The notes beneath the pieces were generated by a model. That model made no database searches, had not been told where the DNA came from, and was given only the letters and a program-made list of their open reading frames with translations. Position numbers and translations under genes: made by a program. Below are positions 31,385 through 39,272 of a DNA stretch of 64,000 bases, piece by piece (within the stretch, counting starts at the first letter, position 1; the number at the start of each line of letters is the position of its first letter). Source of the stretch: Arthrobacter sp. SLBN-112 (lineage in GTDB: Bacteria > Actinomycetota > Actinomycetes > Actinomycetales > Micrococcaceae). Location: NCBI RefSeq assembly GCF_030944625.1, contig NZ_JAUSXY010000001.1, positions 1 through 64,000 of the forward strand, read 5' to 3'.

Positions 31385-32544
31385 CGGTGTGGGATGACCT
31401 CTCGGGCCAGGCCGCCGTCGTCGAACAGCTGCGCCAGGCCGCAAGCGGCGAAGCCCTGACGCACGCCTGGCTGTTCACCGGGCCGCCGGGCTCCGGGCGC
31501 TCCAATGCTGCCAAAGCCTTCGCGGCCGCGCTGAACTGCGACCAGGAGGACGTGGGACTCCGGGGCTGCGGCCAGTGCCAGGCATGCCGCACAATCCTCG
31601 GCGAAACCCACTCGGACGTCACTTTCGTCCGCACGGAAAAGGTCACCATCACCATCGATGAAGCCCGCGAACTGGTGGCGACGGCCGGGAACCGGCCGTC
31701 CTCGGGGCGCTGGCGGATCATTGTGGTGGAGGACGCCGACCGGATGGCCGAGCGGACCACCAACGTGCTGCTGAAGGCCATCGAGGAACCCACCCCGCGG
31801 ACCGTGTGGATGCTCTGCGCACCCTCCCCGGCCGACGTCCTGGTGACCATCCGGTCGCGCTGCCGCAGCGTTGCCTTGCGATTGCCGCCGGCCTCCGAAG
31901 TTGCAGCCCTGCTGGTCAGGCGGGACGGCGTTGATCCTGACCTCGCCGAACGCGCCGCACGCGCGGCACAAAGCCACGTGGGCATCGCCCGCCGGCTGGC
32001 CCGCGACCCCGCCGCCAGGGAGCGCCGGCTGGAAACGGTGCGGTTCCCGCTCGGACTGCGGGGCGTAACCGCCGCAGTGATGATGGCGGACAAGCTGGTG
32101 AAGATCGCCACCGCAGAGGCCACCAGCTCCAACGAAGAGCGCGACGCCGCGGAAAAGACCGCCCTCCTGGCAACGCTGGGCGCGCCGGAGTCCGGCACCC
32201 TCCCCCCGGCTATGCGCAGCCAGGTGAGACAGCTTGAGGAGGACCAGAAACGGCGGGCCAAGCGGTCCATCACGGACTCATTGGACCGGACCCTCACCGA
32301 TCTGTTGTCCTTCTACCGGGACGTACTGATCATCCAGCTGGGGAACGCCGTGGAGCTGGTCAACGTTGAGCTGAGGAGTGAGCTGGAGGAGTTCGCCGCC
32401 CGCAGCACTCCGGAAGGCACGCTTGCCCGGATGGATGCCATCAACAAAGCCCGCGAACGCATCACCACCACCAACGTCGCCCCGCTGCTGACCCTCGAGT
32501 CCATGGCGGCCAGCCTGATCCAGCCCTCCAAGGAGACCCGATGA
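31381..32544 (+). CDS. holB: DNA polymerase III delta' subunit
   Basis: Clamp-loader subunit of 387 residues. The AAA+ domain has a degenerate Walker A (GPPGSGRSNAAK, lacking the catalytic Lys-Thr/Ser order), as is usual for delta'. A cysteine cluster (CDQ..CGQCQAC) resembles the zinc module of clamp-loader subunits. VVEDADRM is the Walker B region and TIRSRCRSV the sensor region. The C-terminal half is a helical collar domain. It overlaps both tmk and the following hydrolase gene by 4 nt. Confidence 0.92.
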   Translation: MTVWDDLSGQAAVVEQLRQAASGEALTHAWLFTGPPGSGRSNAAKAFAAALNCDQEDVGLRGCGQCQACRTILGETHSDVTFVRTEKVTITIDEARELVATAGNRPSSGRWRIIVVEDADRMAERTTNVLLKAIEEPTPRTVWMLCAPSPADVLVTIRSRCRSVALRLPPASEVAALLVRRDGVDPDLAERAARAAQSHVGIARRLARDPAARERRLETVRFPLGLRGVTAAVMMADKLVKIATAEATSSNEERDAAEKTALLATLGAPESGTLPPAMRSQVRQLEEDQKRRAKRSITDSLDRTLTDLLSFYRDVLIIQLGNAVELVNVELRSELEEFAARSTPEGTLARMDAINKARERITTTNVAPLLTLESMAASLIQPSKETR

Positions 32545-34109
32545 CTGCCCGCCCCCTGCCCGCACGCCACAGGTCCCTGATGTCTGCCGTCCGCGCCGCG
32601 GGCGCCATGGCCCTGGTCATGGCACTCGCCTCGTGCAGCCTGCTCAACGGCGGGGACAAGAGCCCGCCGGAGGCGGCCACCGCCAAGGCCGACCCGTCGA
32701 TCGTGGCGTCCGCTCCCGCGGGGCTGGAGAAGTTCTATTCGCAGGAAGTGGTGTGGCAGCCCTGCGAAGGCGAATTCCAGTGTGCCAAGGTGACTGTCCC
32801 CCTTGACTACGCCAACCCGGCCGGCGACACCATTCAGATCGCGGCCCTGCGGGCTCCCAGCACCGGCAAGAAAACGGGCAGCCTGCTGGTCAATCCCGGC
32901 GGCCCGGGCGCTTCCGGGTACGACTTCGTGAAGGACGCGGCCGCCACACACTTTTCGGCGGCCGTCCGCAATGCATACGACCTCGTGGGCTTCGATCCCC
33001 GCGGCGTCAAGCGTTCGGCTCCCGTTACCTGCATGACAGACGCCGAACGTGACGCGGCACGTGCCAAGACTTACGCCCTCGAAACCGACACCGGACTTGC
33101 GGCGGCCCTGGCGGACAACAAGGCAATTGCCGCCCAGTGCGCGGCGCAAACAGGCCCGGTCCTGGCGCACATCGACACCGTCAGCGCCGCCAAGGACCTG
33201 GATGTGCTGCGTGCTGTGGTCAATGACACCAAGCTGAATTACCTCGGATATTCGTATGGGACATTCCTGGGCTCCACCTACGCCTCACTGTTTCCGGACA
33301 ACGTAGGCCGGATGGTCCTCGACGGCGCACTCGACCCGTCCATCAGCAACGAGGACCTGACCAGCGGCCAGGCCCGCGCCTTCGAGAAAGCCATCCACAC
33401 CTATGTGGCCAGCTGCCAGCGGCAGGGCAAGTGCCCGTTGACCGGTGACGTCGACTCCGGCGTGCAGCAGATCCGGGACCTCATCAACGCCGTCCAACAG
33501 ACACCCCGTACGGCCAAGGACGGCCGCCTGGTCAACGCAACGACGTTCGTCAGCGGCCTGATCACCCCGCTCTACAACGACCAGAGCTGGCCTGCCCTCA
33601 CGCAGGCGTTGGAGGCTGCCATGAACGGTGACGTGAGCCTGGTGCTTCGCCTTGCCGACATCAGCGCTGACCGTTCGACCGACGGCTCGTACACCTCCAA
33701 TTCCACGTTCGCCTTCAACGCGGTCAACTGCCTGGATTACCCCATGGTTTCCGACACCGCCGGAATGCGGGCCGAGGAGAAACGCCTGGAACAGGACTCC
33801 CCCACCTTTGGCTACTTCTTTGCTTACGGCGGGACCAGTTGCGCGGACTGGCCGTACAAGAACGTCCGGACGCCGCAGCCGGTGGAATACAAGGGGGATT
33901 CCCCGATTGTCGTCATCGGCACCACCGGCGACCCCGCTACCCCGGTGGACTGGGCTGCGTCTTTGCGCAAACAGCTGGGGAACGCCTCGCTGCTCACATG
34001 GAAGGGCGAGGGGCACACTGCTTACGGCCGGGCCAACAGCTGTCTTGAAGATTCGGTGGACAACTACCTGGTGGGCGGCAAGCTTCCGGCCGATAACACC
34101 GTGTGTTGA
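32541..34109 (+). CDS. Exported lipoprotein alpha/beta hydrolase with TAP-like C-terminus
   Basis: A 522-residue secreted hydrolase of the tripeptidyl aminopeptidase-like group. The signal peptide ends in a lipobox (MALASC, Cys about 32). The oxyanion segment is LLVNPGGPGASG and the nucleophile is GYSYG (Ser about 238). The catalytic Asp is likely in TGDPATP (about 464) and His in GEGHTAYG (about 491). The C-terminal part matches the TAP-like domain, ending in a conserved Cys. Start is the ATGA overlap with holB, so it is translationally coupled. Substrate unknown. Confidence 0.88.
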   Translation: MTARPLPARHRSLMSAVRAAGAMALVMALASCSLLNGGDKSPPEAATAKADPSIVASAPAGLEKFYSQEVVWQPCEGEFQCAKVTVPLDYANPAGDTIQIAALRAPSTGKKTGSLLVNPGGPGASGYDFVKDAAATHFSAAVRNAYDLVGFDPRGVKRSAPVTCMTDAERDAARAKTYALETDTGLAAALADNKAIAAQCAAQTGPVLAHIDTVSAAKDLDVLRAVVNDTKLNYLGYSYGTFLGSTYASLFPDNVGRMVLDGALDPSISNEDLTSGQARAFEKAIHTYVASCQRQGKCPLTGDVDSGVQQIRDLINAVQQTPRTAKDGRLVNATTFVSGLITPLYNDQSWPALTQALEAAMNGDVSLVLRLADISADRSTDGSYTSNSTFAFNAVNCLDYPMVSDTAGMRAEEKRLEQDSPTFGYFFAYGGTSCADWPYKNVRTPQPVEYKGDSPIVVIGTTGDPATPVDWAASLRKQLGNASLLTWKGEGHTAYGRANSCLEDSVDNYLVGGKLPADNTVC

Positions 34110-34138
34110 ACCCCTCACCGGCTTCCGGTTGTCCCATT

Positions 34139-34165
34139 TTGACCGGGGCGCGGAGACTCTATTAC
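34139..34165 (+). promoter_or_regulatory. Promoter for tRNA-Thr
   Basis: TTGACC (34139-34144) and TATTAC (34160-34165) lie about 50 nt before the tRNA. The spacing of 15 nt is short unless TTTGAC (34138-34143) is taken as the -35. A second TTGACT occurs at 34168. Confidence 0.4.
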
Positions 34166-34214
34166 AGTTGACTCTTGCATGAAGCGCCCGGTTCAGCCGG
34201 GGAATTCGTGCGGT

Positions 34215-34286
34215 GCTTCCTTAGCTCAGTCGGTAGAGCGTTTCACTCGTAATGAAAAGGTCATCAGTTCGATTCTGATAGGAAGC
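34215..34286 (+). tRNA. tRNA-Thr (anticodon CGT)
   Basis: Full cloverleaf of 72 nt. The acceptor is GCTTCCT with AGGAAGC, the D-arm GCTC/GAGC, the anticodon stem TTTCA/TGAAA around CTCGTAA (anticodon CGT), and the T-arm ATCAG/CTGAT with TTCGATT. CCA is not encoded. Confidence 0.97.
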
Positions 34287-34293
34287 TCGGGAT

Positions 34294-34336
34294 AAACCCC
34301 GGACAGCCCCTTGTTTTAGGGGTTTCCGGGGTTTTT
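34294..34336 (+). terminator. Rho-independent terminator after tRNA-Thr
   Basis: The stem AAACCCCGGA/TCCGGGGTTT encloses a second CCCC/GGGG hairpin and is followed by a T-run (34332-34336). It starts 7 nt after the tRNA. Confidence 0.85.
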
Positions 34337-35057
34337 CGCTGGTTAACGGGTGGCTGCCCCGCGCGCAGGGCACACTTTGGCCTGGCAGGTGAACGTTGAG
34401 GGTGGGTACGAAGATCTGAGTCATTGGCTGCATATGTGCGGTGATCACGACACGGCTACCCGCATCGAGCAGGCGATGCTATCCAGGCTCCGTGTACGAG
34501 GGAATCAGCACTGCTCGAACTGCCCACGGCGAGCAGGTTAAGCTCAGGAGACTGACTGCGGATTGGGGGGGGGTGGTGGGACCGGCGTCGAAATAGTTTG
34601 GAGCTCAAACTGCCGTAATCCCTGTCCTTCACCCTGGAAAACGTACGTCAGGGCCCTCCCCGGCTTTTGGAGTCCAAATCAACCGCGCAGCTGGAAGGGA
34701 CAGGCCAATGGAGCTCTCCCAAGAAGGGGACGTAAGGAGTGCCCTCTGATACTGGCATGCGCGCACAACCCGTCGATGGATGAACATGACGGCGCCTGCG
34801 CTCCGTCCTCTCTTCGCTTGGAACCACCACAAAGTCATGGACAAAGGCCGAACCAGTTTGGCGGCCTACCTGGGCGCGGCTGGTGGCCAACACCTCGCGC
34901 GAGGCGTCACGTTCCATAACCGACTGTGCCTCGCTGAGCCAATGCATGCCTGGGCTCTACCTCAGGCTAGACGGGACTTGAGCCGCCCGCATCAATTCGC
35001 TAGAGCACCCGCTGGCGGTAGGGCCTTTGTACCCTTAGGCCGGGAGTCGCCCGGGAC
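34337..35057. other. Gene-poor stretch after tRNA-Thr
   Basis: About 720 nt without a convincing gene. Open frames of up to 118 codons exist on both strands but lack ribosome sites, family motifs or typical codon use. A run of nine or ten G is present near 34564. I see no complete transposase or integrase. It may be decayed sequence at the edge of an accessory segment. Confidence 0.5.
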
Positions 35058-35069
35058 TATCTTCGGGCC

Positions 35070-35783
35070 ATGGATGACAAGCAAGGCCTAGTGCCACAAG
35101 GCGTTGTTCTCGTACACGGCATGTGGGGTGTCCCCGAAGACTGGGCGTGGGTCCAGCGTGCACTCAAAAAGCAACCCAACCTGCAGGTGGTCGCACCGGA
35201 TCTCCCATCGCACCGCTTGCCCGACGCTGGGCTGCTCGAAGACGCTGACGAGGTCCGTGCGGCCATCGAGGCAAGCCCGGCACCCACGGTCGTTGTCGGC
35301 TGGTCCTATGGCTGTGATGTTGTGGGGATTGCGGCCCACGGCATGGACAACGTGGCCCATCTGGTGTACGTCTCGTCCCCTCCCCTGAAGCGGCATTCCG
35401 AAGTCCGTGATGCGAGCTGGGTGGACGCGATGGAGCACATGCATCATGACGAGCACGGCCGGCATGCCCTGGACGGGGACTGGTGGCTCAGCGAGGATGA
35501 AGCCGGTTTGCGGCTCCCTGACGAAGTGCGCGCCTTCCTGAAAGACCACCCCCGCAGGTTCGCCACGAAAAAGACCCGCAGCGATCCCGTCCCGGCCGAG
35601 GCCTGGGCCGAGATTCCCACGACCGTACTCCTGGGAGCACATGACAATCTGACCAGCCAGGAAGCGCGGGCATGGGCACGCGAAGCAGTGACAGATGTCC
35701 GCGACGTCGATACGGACCATTTCATGCTGTTCAACCGCCCGGAGATCATCGCGGACGCCATCCTCGAGCATCCGCCCAAGTAG
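35070..35783 (+). CDS. Alpha/beta hydrolase
   Basis: A 237-residue cytosolic hydrolase. HGMWGVPEDW is the oxyanion loop, VVGWSYG the nucleophile elbow (Ser about 79), LLGAHDNL carries the likely catalytic Asp (about 191) and DTDHFMLFNRPE the His (about 217). All triad members are present. It resembles the small esterases related to salicylate esterase. The substrate cannot be told. The ATG follows TATCTT (35058-35063) by exactly 6 nt with no ribosome site, so it is probably leaderless and monocistronic. Confidence 0.85.
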   Translation: MDDKQGLVPQGVVLVHGMWGVPEDWAWVQRALKKQPNLQVVAPDLPSHRLPDAGLLEDADEVRAAIEASPAPTVVVGWSYGCDVVGIAAHGMDNVAHLVYVSSPPLKRHSEVRDASWVDAMEHMHHDEHGRHALDGDWWLSEDEAGLRLPDEVRAFLKDHPRRFATKKTRSDPVPAEAWAEIPTTVLLGAHDNLTSQEARAWAREAVTDVRDVDTDHFMLFNRPEIIADAILEHPPK

Positions 35784-35956
35784 GAACTGGGCTTGCCAAC
35801 ACATTACTAAGCATGCTTATGATAGGTGTAATCGGATGGGGATCCGGTGCGAGGGGAATTGAAAAGGGTGCGCTCAGTTCAAACGGGGCGCACCCTTTTC
35901 GCGTCGTCCCGGGGTTGCTCCCGCGAATCCCGGCCCAAGCGTCCTAGGCTGTCGGC

Positions 35957-36202
35957 ATGCACCCCTTAGCGGCGATCGGCCTGGTATTCCTTGCTGGGTT
36001 GGCGTGGATGGGCACCATCCTGACGCTGCTGATTGCCCTGGCCAAGGCACGGCACCTGCGCCCAACCGATGGGGGTCCCACCAACCAAGAGAACGTGGAG
36101 ATGCACAAATCCGAGGACACCCAGGAGCTGCTCAGCCCACGGCTGGGGTCAGCCCTGGGACCCAGCCCAAACGCCAGGCACCTGATCCGGAATGGATGCT
36201 GA
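35957..36202 (+). CDS. Small predicted membrane protein
   Basis: An 81-residue frame with one strong hydrophobic helix (residues about 4-30) and a polar, possibly disordered tail. I recognise no family. The case for a real gene is TAGGCT (35945-35950) exactly 6 nt before the ATG, the same leaderless pattern as neighbouring genes, plus the clear membrane segment. The tail is less convincing, so truncation is possible. Confidence 0.5.
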   Translation: MHPLAAIGLVFLAGLAWMGTILTLLIALAKARHLRPTDGGPTNQENVEMHKSEDTQELLSPRLGSALGPSPNARHLIRNGC

Positions 36203-36835
36203 ACCAGGTCGTCCCCGGGCTGGCGGCAAGGACGGCCGGGGCGGGGCGCAAACAGCCGGCCATAGGGTTGCCCAATTCCGACCTTAAGGCGCTGATTCCC
36301 GTTGCCTGGCTCCCGGGCGCCGGGTAATCGATATCCCGCAAGGACAACGAACAGCTATGCAGGAGTCGCCTCAACCACGTCCGCGGATGTCACCTGCAAA
36401 CACATCATTCTTCCCAGAAAGGGTGGGCTTTTTCCCCTGCCTGAAGTATTCGTTCTACTCCTGGGACCAGGTGTGCCGCTCAGCCTTCTGGAAGGGAGGC
36501 TGGTGGGATGGCCGCTACCCACACTGCTGGCGAAGAGCCAACGGGCCTGACAAGCTCCTGAGCCACCGGTGCGGACAAAGACGTGGGTCGCCAAACCTGT
36601 CGCAGCGGATTTCTCCCCCACCAGTTCCCCAGATTGTCCGCGTTCCGTCATGCCTTTCTCATGAGCGTAGGCTTCGCACTCTATGTTCAGCCTGGACGCG
36701 TGAAGAAGCCTTTCGGGTCGTCGACACCCAGCAATTCGTGATGGAAGTTGATGGCGTCCACCGGCCGGGTACCCACGAACAGGACTGCCACCTCCCGGGA
36801 GTGCACCACCTATCGACGGTGAGAAGCTCGTTCAC
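36203..36835. other. Gap without a convincing gene
   Basis: About 630 nt. Several overlapping open frames exist, the longest being about 166 codons on the plus strand and rich in Cys, Trp and Pro. None has a ribosome site, leaderless element or recognisable family. On the minus strand a short frame near 36700-36815 reads VAVLFVGTRPVDAINFHHEL with protein-like composition but ends after about 36 codons. It could be a gene remnant. Confidence 0.4.
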
Positions 36836-37687
36836 TCAAAAGTGTTGGAGTGCCTGATGCAACATCCGGTGCCCTTGGGATTCAAAGGCTTCATCGCCTA
36901 CGATATGGGCCCAGACAGCCGTCCCCACGGCTTCGCGCAGCAGGTTCATCCGCCAGACAGTCTGGGATCGAGGGTCTTCGCCGTACCCATGCAGGAAGGC
37001 TACCTCCAGGCCCGGAGCCTGCTGCCACTGCTGGACCGTCAGCCTGCAGAAATCTGTGGCTGCGGGACGAAAGTCGAAGCGGCCGAAGTCAATTGCCTTT
37101 ACCGCGCCGTGATCGCTAAGCCAGTTCCTGGGCTGCCAGTCCCCATGTGTGGGAACAACATCTATTGGCTGCGGCCGGTACTCGGCCAGCCGACAGCGGA
37201 CTTCCTGTTCCACAGCCGATTCAATGCGATGCTGTTTGTCCAGCCAGTTTATGGATTTTGCTGTTTCGCGGAACTCGTAGTGTTCGTCGATTCTTCGTTC
37301 CTGGGCGTGCAGTGCCTTGAGTAGCTCACCTGCCTGGAAGTGAACGTCTTCGGCGAATTCGACGTCGGTGTTCTCCAGGAGGTCACCGTCCAGATATTCA
37401 AGAACCAGAAGGTTCAGCTCCCGGCTGGAGTGCAGCATCCGCCCTGCCCGCCCCCGTTCGACGAGGGGACGGGTGTAGGACGTGTGCGCGCTGATCTCCC
37501 GCCCTATGTGGTGGTTCGCGGGGCCCGCGGATTTCACGATCACCATGGAGCCGTTTACCTGAACCTGCAGGACCTGCGTGTCCAGCTGCCCCCAAGACAG
37601 GTCGGCAATAAGCTCTGGCCTGTGCAGCCAAGCGCTCACCACGTCAGCCTGCAGGGTCGATAACCGTCCGCCATCCCATCGCAGCAT
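36836..37687 (-). CDS. Aminoglycoside phosphotransferase (APH) family kinase
   Basis: A 283-residue kinase-like protein. The N-lobe Lys is probable in MVIVKSAGP. The catalytic loop is PTHGDWQPRNWL (HGD-x4-N, about 179) and the metal-binding Asp lies in AIDFGRFDFRP (about 200). All essential residues are present, so it should be active. The family phosphorylates antibiotics, sugars or other small molecules, and this substrate is unknown. ATG 37687 has TAGGCT (37695-37700) 7 nt upstream and no ribosome site. The longer upstream frame is rejected. Located in the accessory stretch after tRNA-Thr. Confidence 0.78.
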   Translation of the reverse strand: MLRWDGGRLSTLQADVVSAWLHRPELIADLSWGQLDTQVLQVQVNGSMVIVKSAGPANHHIGREISAHTSYTRPLVERGRAGRMLHSSRELNLLVLEYLDGDLLENTDVEFAEDVHFQAGELLKALHAQERRIDEHYEFRETAKSINWLDKQHRIESAVEQEVRCRLAEYRPQPIDVVPTHGDWQPRNWLSDHGAVKAIDFGRFDFRPAATDFCRLTVQQWQQAPGLEVAFLHGYGEDPRSQTVWRMNLLREAVGTAVWAHIVGDEAFESQGHRMLHQALQHF

Positions 37688-37694
37688 GTGCCGG

Positions 37695-37700
37695 AGCCTA
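37695..37700 (-). promoter_or_regulatory. Leaderless -10 element of the APH-family gene
   Basis: TAGGCT, then CCGGCAC (7 nt), then ATG. It decides the start of the kinase gene. Confidence 0.5.
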
Positions 37701-37831
37701 CCAGCGTTCTGTCCGGTCAAGTCGTCAAGGGCCGGGGATAGACTGGGGCGGGTTAGGACGGATTGGGGGATCCAGAGCGGCTTAGGCCACTGTTCCGCTG
37801 GTCGGTCGCAGCTAGCAAACCAAGGATGACC

Positions 37832-38464
37832 ATGACCTTCTTTCAGGGCTTTCCTGCACCGGACTTCCCCTCGCGGCCCAGAACTCCGAAGCCTGTCCGC
37901 CCGGAATGGTCTGGTGCTCCCGCCGACGAACTGCCGGCCGTCGTCCACCTTGGCCAGTTCCTGTACCGGAGTCCCACGCGCATCCTCGCCGTTAGGGGCG
38001 CGCACGTTTTCTCCACTGGCTGCCTCATTGACGTCTCCTGGTTACTACGACGCGGTGATGAGACGGATAAGGAATGGGCCATGCTCCACGCAACTTTCTT
38101 CGGTTCAAGGCACGTCCCGATCAGTGCGAGTAAAGGCACGGAGCTCCTCTTCGGCGTCCAGATCTCAGACGGATCGAAGGCCAGCACTGGCAGCATTCCA
38201 TCACCTTACAAGCCCGACGACCCGACCTACCGCCCTGACCCACCAGTCCTCTACCTTCAGAACCAAGGAGGCGGCGGTGGAGATGACGAACTGGCAGGGT
38301 CCGGAACTTTGTGGCTGTGGCCGCTACCGCCCGCCGGGGACCTGCGGCTGGTCGCCCAATGGACCGACATGGGTATGCCCGAATCCTCCATCACCGTGGA
38401 CGGCACGCAGCTCCGCGACGCTGCCGCCGGTGCGCAGAAGTACTGGCCGGAAGAAGCCCAGTGA
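37832..38464 (+). CDS. Conserved hypothetical protein with Gly-rich and WLWPLPP motifs
   Basis: A 210-residue protein of unknown function, first of three coupled genes. The C-terminal half carries a run of glycines (GGGGGDDE) followed by LWLWPLPPAGDLRL and VAQWTDMGMPES. This combination recurs, in my recollection, in uncharacterised actinobacterial proteins. No signal peptide or membrane helix. ATG 37832 has AAGGA 6 nt upstream. An ATG at 37826 is an alternative. The stop shares its A with the ATG of the next frame (TGATG). Confidence 0.7.
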   Translation: MTFFQGFPAPDFPSRPRTPKPVRPEWSGAPADELPAVVHLGQFLYRSPTRILAVRGAHVFSTGCLIDVSWLLRRGDETDKEWAMLHATFFGSRHVPISASKGTELLFGVQISDGSKASTGSIPSPYKPDDPTYRPDPPVLYLQNQGGGGGDDELAGSGTLWLWPLPPAGDLRLVAQWTDMGMPESSITVDGTQLRDAAAGAQKYWPEEAQ

Positions 38465-38562
38465 TGATTGACCCTGACAGCGTGGCCCCGACCCTGGTCT
38501 TTGCGCCGGTCTTCTTCTACGTCCCCTACGGCGTCATCCACCCCACGCATCAGCCCCGGTGA
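38464..38562 (+). CDS. Short coupled ORF (32 residues)
   Basis: A 32-codon frame with a hydrophobic centre (LVFAPVFFYVPYGV) and a polar C-terminus. It is joined to both neighbours by TGATG overlaps, so ribosomes could re-initiate through it. It may encode a small peptide or be a remnant joining the two larger genes. No family recognised. Confidence 0.45.
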   Translation: MIDPDSVAPTLVFAPVFFYVPYGVIHPTHQPR

Positions 38563-38867
38563 TGAGAAAACGGGGAGAGCCCTCATGGCCCTGGACCCAA
38601 CTTTGGCCTTGGATGATTGGCATTGTCGCCGTCGTGGTCTTCCTTCTGCCCTGGTCCGTCATGCAAGTCGGACATTGCACCGATTACGCTCCCGGGCAGG
38701 GAGAGAGCTACTGCGAAAGCGGGCCTATTATCGGGTCCCTTGCCGCAAGCGTCCTGGCAGTCATATCGGGTCTACTGATCCTGTACTTCCTGGTCCCTAT
38801 AGTGCGCATCCTCATCAAACGCATCCGGAGGCCAGATACGGGACGGCCCAGAGCAGGTGGGTCATGA
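38562..38867 (+). CDS. Small two-helix membrane protein
   Basis: About 101 residues with two clear membrane helices (about 18-34 and 57-84), a short Cys-containing external loop (GHCTDYAPGQGESYCESG) and a basic C-terminal tail (KRIRRPDTGRPR). The two loop cysteines could form a disulfide. It is the last gene of a translationally coupled trio. No family recognised. Confidence 0.6.
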   Translation: MRKRGEPSWPWTQLWPWMIGIVAVVVFLLPWSVMQVGHCTDYAPGQGESYCESGPIIGSLAASVLAVISGLLILYFLVPIVRILIKRIRRPDTGRPRAGGS

Positions 38868-38895
38868 AGTTCGCGCAGACTCCCCGGATCCTTTC

Positions 38896-39167
38896 TCATG
38901 CCTCCGAGGCGTGCGTGTCCTCCCCCACTTCTCCGGCCGCAATCCGCTCAGCGGTGCGGCGGTGCGGCGGTGCGCCTCGGCGATGTAGTCCTCAACGTCC
39001 TGGATCAGGCCGGCGGCCCCGATGCACCACACACCCCGGGCACCGACCCGGATCCCGCGAAGGTCCCCGGACTTGATCAGGAACCGGATCTGGTTGGCCT
39101 TCACGTTCAGGTCTTCCGCGACCTGCTCGATCGTCAGAAAACGATGTGGGATGGATTCGTCGGTCGT
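38896..39167 (-). pseudogene. Broken helix-turn-helix DNA-binding protein gene
   Basis: The recoverable protein resembles small Arthrobacter helix-turn-helix proteins, with FLTIEQVAEDLNVKANQIR and IKSGDLRGIRVGARGVW followed by DYIAEAHRRTA. Two lesions are visible. The codon where ATG is expected reads ACG (39165-39167), 7 nt after an AGGA. An 8-bp tandem repeat has three copies at 38951-38974, shifting the frame after HRRTA. With two copies the frame reads on as AERIAAGEVGEDTHASEA and stops at 38896. As it stands the shifted frame runs to 38862. A GTG inside could still give a short product. Confidence 0.7.
38951..38974. repeat. Three tandem copies of an 8-bp repeat (GCGGTGCG)
   Basis: Three perfect copies in a row inside the helix-turn-helix gene. 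A unit of 8 is not a multiple of 3, so copy-number change by slippage alters the reading frame. Two copies restore a family-like C-terminus. Confidence 0.85.
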
Positions 39168-39272
39168 CCCGCAATCCTGTATTAGGACATACGGTTTCAG
39201 GCGCGGCGCGCCAGCCCAATCGGCGCACCGATAGCTCCGTGGCTCATCGGGGTCGCATCCCAGCTCATGGCC

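Noticed and set aside
34563-34947. Overlapping frames of about 100-118 codons on both strands after tRNA-Thr
   Set aside because: No ribosome site, no leaderless hexamer, no recognisable family, unusual composition.
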